The notes beneath the pieces are model-generated. The model was not told the origin of the DNA. It saw only the letters and a list, made by a program, of their open reading frames with translations, and searched no databases. Both the position numbers and the translations under genes were made by a program. From a virus, in the IMG/VR virus record IMGVR_UViG_3300025666_000022, positions 1-37,317 of that record: 37,317 bases of DNA, one strand, 5' to 3'. Shown piece by piece: positions 31,697-37,317 of this stretch (positions are counted from its first letter, which is position 1; every line of letters starts with the position of its first letter).

Positions 31697-34600
31697 TGAG
31701 TTTAAATAAAAAGTTATTAATAGAAGAAACTAAAAAAGCACATATAACTCCTCCAGTAAGGAGAGTTAATAAAAATATACAGCCTTCTTTTTTTATGGAT
31801 TCTACAAGTCTTTTACCTGAAAATTTTGCTCAACCTATGCCACCAATGTATGAAGAAGGTGGCGATGTAAAAGCACCAGGTGACGGATGGGAATATAAAC
31901 AAGCAGGCGAAGAATTTTTAACAAGACGTCAAGGTGGAACAGACTGGATTACAGCTAAAGGGGCTGCAAGAGATGCTATTCAATCTAAGATTTTTGCTCA
32001 ACCACAAATTACAGCTACACCTACAAGTCCTGTGGAGGTTGCTCAAATAAAAAATGAGTTAAAATCATATGATCCACAGAAAACAGGTAATGCTGATTAT
32101 ACTAGAAATATCCAAAGAAAGCTTGTTAACGCTGGTTATGATTTAGGTGGGTATGGTCCTAATAAGGATGGAGTAGATGGTGCTTTTGGAAATGCTACTA
32201 AAACGGCATTAGAATCTTTTAACTCAGGAATATCTCCAGAGTTTGCACCTGCATATATTAGACCAACAAAAAAAACAAGAGAAACTCAAATTAAAAAAGA
32301 TCCTGAAGCATATTCAAAATTTACTATAGCTAAAAATTTAGAACCTGGTATACTACCTACTTTATATTCGGGTACAGGAACTGAAGGTTGCGTGCCGGGA
32401 CAACAATGTTCTGCAAACGCTTCTATAAAGATGGGTAACTTATTGGGTGATGCAGTTGAAGGCGGAACAGAAGCTTTATGGGGGAAAAACGCATGGTTTC
32501 AAAAAGACTACTTGTTAAATAATGGCGGAGACTTGTTATATGAAACAGGTGAGCGTAATGTAGGTTTAATGGCTCAGGTACCGCCAGAGACATATGCTAA
32601 CTATCAAGTTGGTGATCATGTTCAATTAAATAGAGCTGATACACCTTCTAGTAAAAGATATGCGGCAGAAACAAGTGAATATAAAAATGAGAATATAGAA
32701 CACCAGGGCTTTATCATAGGAAAAGCTTCAGATGGTACGCCTCTTATTTGGCATGGTTCTGAAGATGGCACTGCTTACATTCAAAGAATGGATGAAGATT
32801 TGTTTTTAGACACAAGCCATGGTAAACTGAATTATAAAATTGCTTCAATAGTTAGAGGTAGTGCAATGAAGAATGCTGATAAAGATAAGTTAAGAGCTCT
32901 TCAGAACTCATCTTATTATTCTCCTATAAATGAAGATAACATACTGGTTCCAAATAAGAATGCTTCGCTGAAACAAAAGCAGATGGCTGAGGTTGTTAAT
33001 AGTTCTATTGGAGAATTTAAAAGCTTGGGTTATAATCAGGATGATTTAACATATATTAGTCAGCTGTTGGTTGGAGGTATAATGGATAATGAAACTTCTT
33101 CCGGAGAAAGTATGAAAGCTTATCCTAAAGAGGTTATTGCTGTTATGACAAAGAACCTTATGAGTATAGACCCAGGAGGTATCAGTAAGGATGGCATTGA
33201 TTTTAAGAAATTGCTAGATTCAGATCCCGAAGCTAGTAGAGGCATTTATCAACTGAAGCCTGAGATGAACTTTAAAGACAAAGATGGTAAGCTCAACAAG
33301 ATGGGAAAAGAGCTAGAAAAAATGGGTGTTTCTTTTAATGACATTGCTAGTAGTTCAGAAGCTCAGACTAAAGCAGGTGCTTTAATGATGCTTAACTATT
33401 ATGCTAACTTAAAAAAAGATCCTGATTTTGATGTAGAAACAAATCTATATAAAGGTAAGATTCCTGCAAGTTATCTTTTAGCTAAATCTTGGCAACAAGG
33501 TGGTGGCTGGTATAAGAAAGAAAAGTTCAGTGATCTTATTAATAATCTAGATGTTGATTATAGCTGGTCTGCTTTAGAGGGTGCTGTAGATAACATCGCT
33601 GTAGGAGATAAACAAAAAGATATTAAAGCAGAACTGAGAGCGGCTAAACAAGTTAAGGAAGCTCAGGATAAAGCTAGGTATGAGAAAGAGCGCGTAGACT
33701 ATTTTAATTCTGCAGAAGGACAAGCAGCTTATGCGCGTCAACAAGAAAAGGATAAAGCTGAAGCAGAGTGGGCAAAATATAATTCACCTAGTTCTGTATT
33801 TTATCAACAGCCTGCTGAGTCAACTAATGTGAATACAGCACCAATGCCTCAGTTTAAAAGACCAGTGTTATTTGATGAAGGTGGTCCTGTTCATTCACAC
33901 CCACATAAAAAAGGTGATGGGTTCTTATCATATGGAAATAATGCTGATTACTTTGATAGTCATGCTGTGTACTCTGATAATCCAGCTTACAATGAACAAA
34001 TACGTAAAAGGGTTTATAGCGGGAATTGGGCATTTAATCCAGATACGCAACAACTTAAGAAGTTAGGTAAAGCTGAGCAAGTTTCTGTTAATCCACAAGT
34101 AAATAGATGGGCTACACAATCAAAGAAAGAGCTTGAGCAAGAACGTAAAGCACAAGCATCTCACCAGAGACATATAAATGATAACAGATATACAGGTCTT
34201 GTAGATGTACAGATCCCTAAAGAGGCTGCATGGAATCCTGCTGGTGAAGAGTATGCAGGCCAGACTGTAAAGATGACTAAGGATCAAGCTGAAGATTTTC
34301 GTAATGCTAGCATGCAACACAATATGCGTGAGGTTTATAATCATCCATTATGGAGTTTACCTGGTCAAATAGCTATAGTAGGTGGCGGTGGAGCGGGTGT
34401 TAAAGCTCTTGGTGGTCTCAAGCCTGCTTATGCTAAAGCTTTTGCTTCTACTAAATTATTAGATAGAGGCATAAGGGGTGTGACTGCAAATGCTCCTAAA
34501 CTTCAAGGAGCCTTGTTAAAAGGTAGTAAGTATGCTAACATTAATAACATGGGTTTTGCTACATCAGTTGGAGCAGAGATTCCTTTAATCAATAGATTTG

Positions 34601-34833
34601 CTAAAGATCCTAATTGGACTAATGCAGGTATGTTGGCTTATAACACTTGGGGATTAGTTCCTGGTGTAGGTTATTCTAAAAATATTGCTAAGGCTGGTAA
34701 ACGTTATACAGATAACGTCATAAGCTCTAGTAGGTCTGCTGGCAAAATTCAACTACCAAATCCTTTTAAAAGAAGTCCGCAATACAAAAAAGGTGGTCAA
34801 CCTATATGGCAAGGCTTATTAGATAAACCTTAA
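31696..34833 (+). CDS. Virion-associated multidomain peptidoglycan hydrolase / cargo protein
   Basis: 1045 aa. Order: disordered N-terminus with EEGGDV (53-58); GWEYKQAGEEFLTRRQGG motif (64-81); PG_binding_1-like domain (133-178, with GVDGAFGNATKTALESF); cysteine-peptidase-like CHAP/NlpC region (225-390, C238 in GQQCSANAS, H336 in EHQGFIIG, GDHVQL); lysozyme/SLT-like region (440-605, E466 in MDNETSSGES, SRGIYQLKP at 514-522); charged linker; DEGGPVHS motif (about 729); and a C-terminal Gly/Ala-rich segment with PGQIAIVGGGGAGV that could enter a membrane. It likely travels in the virion and cuts the wall on entry. Catalytic roles are from motif likeness only. Confidence 0.6.
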   Translation: MSLNKKLLIEETKKAHITPPVRRVNKNIQPSFFMDSTSLLPENFAQPMPPMYEEGGDVKAPGDGWEYKQAGEEFLTRRQGGTDWITAKGAARDAIQSKIFAQPQITATPTSPVEVAQIKNELKSYDPQKTGNADYTRNIQRKLVNAGYDLGGYGPNKDGVDGAFGNATKTALESFNSGISPEFAPAYIRPTKKTRETQIKKDPEAYSKFTIAKNLEPGILPTLYSGTGTEGCVPGQQCSANASIKMGNLLGDAVEGGTEALWGKNAWFQKDYLLNNGGDLLYETGERNVGLMAQVPPETYANYQVGDHVQLNRADTPSSKRYAAETSEYKNENIEHQGFIIGKASDGTPLIWHGSEDGTAYIQRMDEDLFLDTSHGKLNYKIASIVRGSAMKNADKDKLRALQNSSYYSPINEDNILVPNKNASLKQKQMAEVVNSSIGEFKSLGYNQDDLTYISQLLVGGIMDNETSSGESMKAYPKEVIAVMTKNLMSIDPGGISKDGIDFKKLLDSDPEASRGIYQLKPEMNFKDKDGKLNKMGKELEKMGVSFNDIASSSEAQTKAGALMMLNYYANLKKDPDFDVETNLYKGKIPASYLLAKSWQQGGGWYKKEKFSDLINNLDVDYSWSALEGAVDNIAVGDKQKDIKAELRAAKQVKEAQDKARYEKERVDYFNSAEGQAAYARQQEKDKAEAEWAKYNSPSSVFYQQPAESTNVNTAPMPQFKRPVLFDEGGPVHSHPHKKGDGFLSYGNNADYFDSHAVYSDNPAYNEQIRKRVYSGNWAFNPDTQQLKKLGKAEQVSVNPQVNRWATQSKKELEQERKAQASHQRHINDNRYTGLVDVQIPKEAAWNPAGEEYAGQTVKMTKDQAEDFRNASMQHNMREVYNHPLWSLPGQIAIVGGGGAGVKALGGLKPAYAKAFASTKLLDRGIRGVTANAPKLQGALLKGSKYANINNMGFATSVGAEIPLINRFAKDPNWTNAGMLAYNTWGLVPGVGYSKNIAKAGKRYTDNVISSSRSAGKIQLPNPFKRSPQYKKGGQPIWQGLLDKP

Positions 34834-34836
34834 GGG

Positions 34837-34871
34837 TTTAGTTATAGTCTCAGTAAAATTTAGTATATTTA
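34837..34871 (+). promoter_or_regulatory. Promoter-like element before the last gene
   Basis: AAAATTTAGTATATTTA (34855-34871) repeats the string found at 18985-18999. There is no TTG 20 bases upstream; TTTAG at 34838-34842 is the nearest partner. The leader to the ATG at 34887 is about 15 bases. The gap 34834-34886 holds nothing else. Confidence 0.5.
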
Positions 34872-34886
34872 ATATATAGCGTAATT

Positions 34887-37317
34887 ATGAAAAATCTTTT
34901 AACTAGTATAAGCCAACCATGTTTAGATTGTGGTGGTCAGGCTAATTATCAAGAGGGTGGCGAGTTTCAGCCTCACATGATGTATAACCCTGAAACTGGT
35001 GAGCCTGTTGAAGTTGCTTCAATGGAGGAGCATATGGCTTTAGCAGAGCAAGGTTTCCTTTCAGAAGAGCAAGTACAACAAATGCAACAAGGTCAGCAAC
35101 AGCAAATGGAAGCAGGAGGTGCCCATATGCAGAATGGGTTGCAGGCTATGAAAAGCAATATCAATAAGCATTTCAAGAATGCGGCTAGTGCTAGAGACAA
35201 CATGTTCTTGAAGGATCCAAAGGCTCCGCAAAATCAAAGTACTGATGAATATACTGGTGCTAGAAAAGGTTTGTTTACAGATTTTGTTAAAGCGTCTACT
35301 CAAGATGCCTTGATGAAGCAAGCTATGGATGAAGTTACTGCCAATAAGGAACAGGAAATGATTCAGATGCAACAGCAAATGATGAATAGACAAGGATTAC
35401 CAATGGCTAAATATGGTTACAACATAGGTCAGAACTTTGGTATGGGGAATGAGAAAGACATTACACCATGGGTTAATGAATACTCAAATCAATTACAAGA
35501 TAATAAGAATGTCTTTGGTGCTGTGAAAGGTGCTATAGGTAGTGGTTTTCAAAACATGTTTGCCCCAAAAGAAACAAAGCTTAAGACTAAAACTAAATTT
35601 TTATTTGGTGATGACAAATATATTGAAGGAAGAGATATCCTTGATAGGCATGGTAACGTCAAACGTACTACAAAAGGAAAAGTAAAGAGAGATTATTTTG
35701 GTGAAGGGAGATGGAAAGATAAAAGAGCTTTTAAAAATATGGGTTACTCTAAGCGTGACCAAGCTAACTCATTGGTGACAGATGTTACTAATGGGTATCC
35801 ACAAAACCAGGTTAATAATAATCCACAGAATTTAAATACAGATATGAAAAGATACAATGACATGTTAGTTAATCCTTGGAGGCAACAAGGTGGTAGTATT
35901 ATGGATGAACGATTCGGAGGTATGGTTGACCCAAATGAATTCTATTATCACCAGGGTGGTAACATTCCTTCACATAATCATAGTGGTTCTGCTAGAGATA
36001 TGACTGATATGGTTGATCTAAATGGTCAGCAGGTTTGGTTACAAGGATACAACAGCAGTGATCCTAATGATGTTTCTGCATTTACTTCAGGAAATCAAAA
36101 TTGGTATTCTGGTAGAGGGAATAGCCAGCAAAGATATTTACCTCAAGATGCAGGTGGTTATACTCATAAAAATTTCTCACCGCGATGGGGTGGAGGTGAT
36201 CGTATAGCTGGTGATGAGGGTGACGGTAACCCAAAGATTCCTGGTGTTACAGGCTATTGGTCTGTTAAGCCTGGTGTATTGGGTCCTGACCATCCGGGTT
36301 CTTTTAATTACAATGTTATGGGTAACCCAGAGGGATTTGATGATTATTGGAAGAATAAAGCGGATTACATACCTACTCAGCAAAGTGGACCAAACGTAAC
36401 TTTTTCAGATCCAAATGACTGGAGAGGTGGTATGACACAAGCAGAGATTGATGCAATTGAGATAAGTGAACAGGAAGCTGCCGATGATGCAGCATATTAT
36501 GCTGCTAATCCGGGTGTTCCAAACCCTAATGCTAGTACAGGTTCTACTAAAAATGGCGCAGCAGCTTCAGTAGAAGAAGTTCAGAAAAATTCTGAATCAT
36601 CTGTTGGTAATACAGAGGTGGATAAAACTACAACCACTAAGAAAAAAAGAGGAAATTATGTGCCACCTGAAGAAGAAGATACTGAATTATTAGATAATGG
36701 TTCAGGGAACGGGAATAGAAGTATTCAGGGTCAAACAGGTTTTGGTAATGGTAATCAATATGGTTATCAAGTAAATGCTGGACCTAATGTAAATTTAAGA
36801 TCTGCATCTATTGATGACAAGTTCCGTATGCGTATGTTTGGTAGCGGCTTAAAAAGACACAAGGCAAACTATCAGTTTACTCATGATGGACAAGCGCCAT
36901 GGAGAAAAAATCAAGCAGATCCAAATGCTATATATCCAAATGCTGTAGACAGATTACCTACTAGGCCTTTAGAACAGATTGAGACTGGTGTTGATATAAA
37001 AAACATGCGTCCAATAGGAATGGATGGTAAAGAGATAGATAAACCAGATAGCCAAAAAAGTATTAGAGAATTGGCTATTGGAAATTTAGGTGAAGGTGAT
37101 TTTTCTGAAGATGACATCCTTAAGCAAATGGATGTAGTTAAGTCAATTAGAGATAGGTCAGGTGTAGATAGAACAGCACAACCTGAAAACTATGCACCCG
37201 AACCTTCAGCTGATATGGCTGGAGAGTTTCCATTAAGAGGTCGCCCAAAAAGAGTTGTTAGAAGAGCTGAGAGAAAGAATGATAGAGGTATAGCAAGCGG
37301 AAGAATCATTGAAGATG
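34887..37317 (+). CDS. Large Gln/Gly-rich cargo-type virion protein (3' end beyond the window)
   Basis: The frame is open from ATG 34887 to the window end, at least 810 codons, with no stop. It starts MKNLLTSISQPCLDCGG, then a YQEGGEFQP motif, a Gln-rich stretch around residues 66-76 (QQMQQGQQQQM), and further GG motifs: WRQQGGSI and YYHQGGNI. The rest is hydrophilic, Asn/Gly-rich and largely disordered, with short basic strings (RGRPKRVVRRAERK). It follows the wall-cutting protein. In crAss-like phages the large proteins after the tail genes are packaged and ejected and include an RNA polymerase; no polymerase motif is seen in this part. Partial at 3'. Confidence 0.65.
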   Translation, partial: MKNLLTSISQPCLDCGGQANYQEGGEFQPHMMYNPETGEPVEVASMEEHMALAEQGFLSEEQVQQMQQGQQQQMEAGGAHMQNGLQAMKSNINKHFKNAASARDNMFLKDPKAPQNQSTDEYTGARKGLFTDFVKASTQDALMKQAMDEVTANKEQEMIQMQQQMMNRQGLPMAKYGYNIGQNFGMGNEKDITPWVNEYSNQLQDNKNVFGAVKGAIGSGFQNMFAPKETKLKTKTKFLFGDDKYIEGRDILDRHGNVKRTTKGKVKRDYFGEGRWKDKRAFKNMGYSKRDQANSLVTDVTNGYPQNQVNNNPQNLNTDMKRYNDMLVNPWRQQGGSIMDERFGGMVDPNEFYYHQGGNIPSHNHSGSARDMTDMVDLNGQQVWLQGYNSSDPNDVSAFTSGNQNWYSGRGNSQQRYLPQDAGGYTHKNFSPRWGGGDRIAGDEGDGNPKIPGVTGYWSVKPGVLGPDHPGSFNYNVMGNPEGFDDYWKNKADYIPTQQSGPNVTFSDPNDWRGGMTQAEIDAIEISEQEAADDAAYYAANPGVPNPNASTGSTKNGAAASVEEVQKNSESSVGNTEVDKTTTTKKKRGNYVPPEEEDTELLDNGSGNGNRSIQGQTGFGNGNQYGYQVNAGPNVNLRSASIDDKFRMRMFGSGLKRHKANYQFTHDGQAPWRKNQADPNAIYPNAVDRLPTRPLEQIETGVDIKNMRPIGMDGKEIDKPDSQKSIRELAIGNLGEGDFSEDDILKQMDVVKSIRDRSGVDRTAQPENYAPEPSADMAGEFPLRGRPKRVVRRAERKNDRGIASGRIIED

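Noticed and set aside
35061-35393. 110-codon minus-strand ORF rich in Leu, His and Ser
   Set aside because: It is the antisense shadow of the Gln-rich cargo gene (CAA/CAG codons read as TTG/CTG), with no initiation signal.
1-37317. Stop-codon reassignment (TAG or TGA), as known in some crAss-like phages
   Set aside because: TAG ends genes at 2404, 9394, 23521, 24434 and 25094, and TGA forms ATGA overlaps at 3898, 4407 and 6623; long genes have no internal TAG or TGA, so the standard code fits.
1-37317. tRNA genes, CRISPR arrays, insertion sequences, integrase or attachment sites
   Set aside because: Gaps are all under about 135 bases and hold only promoters, leaders and hairpins; no cloverleaf, spaced repeats or recombinase motifs were seen.

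Overview
This window is a contiguous late (virion assembly plus lysis) module of a tailed double-stranded DNA phage of a Bacteroidetes host. Every supported gene lies on the + strand, packed with short gaps or 1-32 nt overlaps. The DNA is AT-rich. The best overall fit is a crAss-like (Crassvirales-type) or closely allied Bacteroidetes phage, of the kind known from Cellulophaga and Flavobacterium. The reasons are the order IHF-like protein, RecB-like nuclease, large terminase, very large portal, scaffold-like protein and major capsid protein; a connector pair followed by a giant tail protein; large cargo-type proteins at the end; and promoters of the form TTG-N19/20-TATATT, close to the Bacteroidetes sigma consensus. 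The family assignment is from pattern recognition, not from a search.

Layout. 1-70: the Cys-rich tail of an upstream gene. 72-2028: lysis region, with a membrane-anchored coiled-coil protein, a two-helix holin candidate, a promoter inside a perfect inverted repeat, a small coiled-coil protein, and a peptidoglycan-binding/T7-lysozyme-like amidase. 2039-9394: translationally coupled packaging block (possible winged-helix protein, IHF/HU-like protein, 8-Cys zinc-type protein, PD-(D/E)XK nuclease, possible small terminase, TerL, portal). 9505-12466: scaffold-like protein and major capsid protein, ended by a strong terminator. 12557-17144: head and connector accessory proteins, including a hidden 41-aa Cys-rich protein.

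17152-23521 is a cassette of extracellular, cysteine-rich, modular virion proteins (fibre or decoration candidates). It carries CYxLxxC repeats, FN3-like domains, a collagen-like segment and a von Willebrand A domain with a MIDAS motif. A Gly-rich, GSGATA-type module recurs in three proteins of the neighbourhood. 23655-24434 is a DEDDy exonuclease fused to a zinc ribbon. 24507-31696 holds a basic unknown protein, two ring/tail-connector candidates (one with 11 Cys in 43 residues) and a 1632-aa nozzle/stabilisation-type protein. 31696-37317 holds a three-part virion peptidoglycan hydrolase and the start of a Gln/Gly-rich cargo-type protein that runs off the window.

Working together: TerL, portal, scaffold and MCP build and fill the head. 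The connector and nozzle genes make a tail that looks short (no obvious sheath or tape measure). The Cys-rich cassette probably supplies surface binding, the large last proteins are probably packaged and ejected to cut the wall on entry, and the amidase and holin act at exit. I see no tRNA, rRNA, CRISPR array, integrase, transposase or attachment site.
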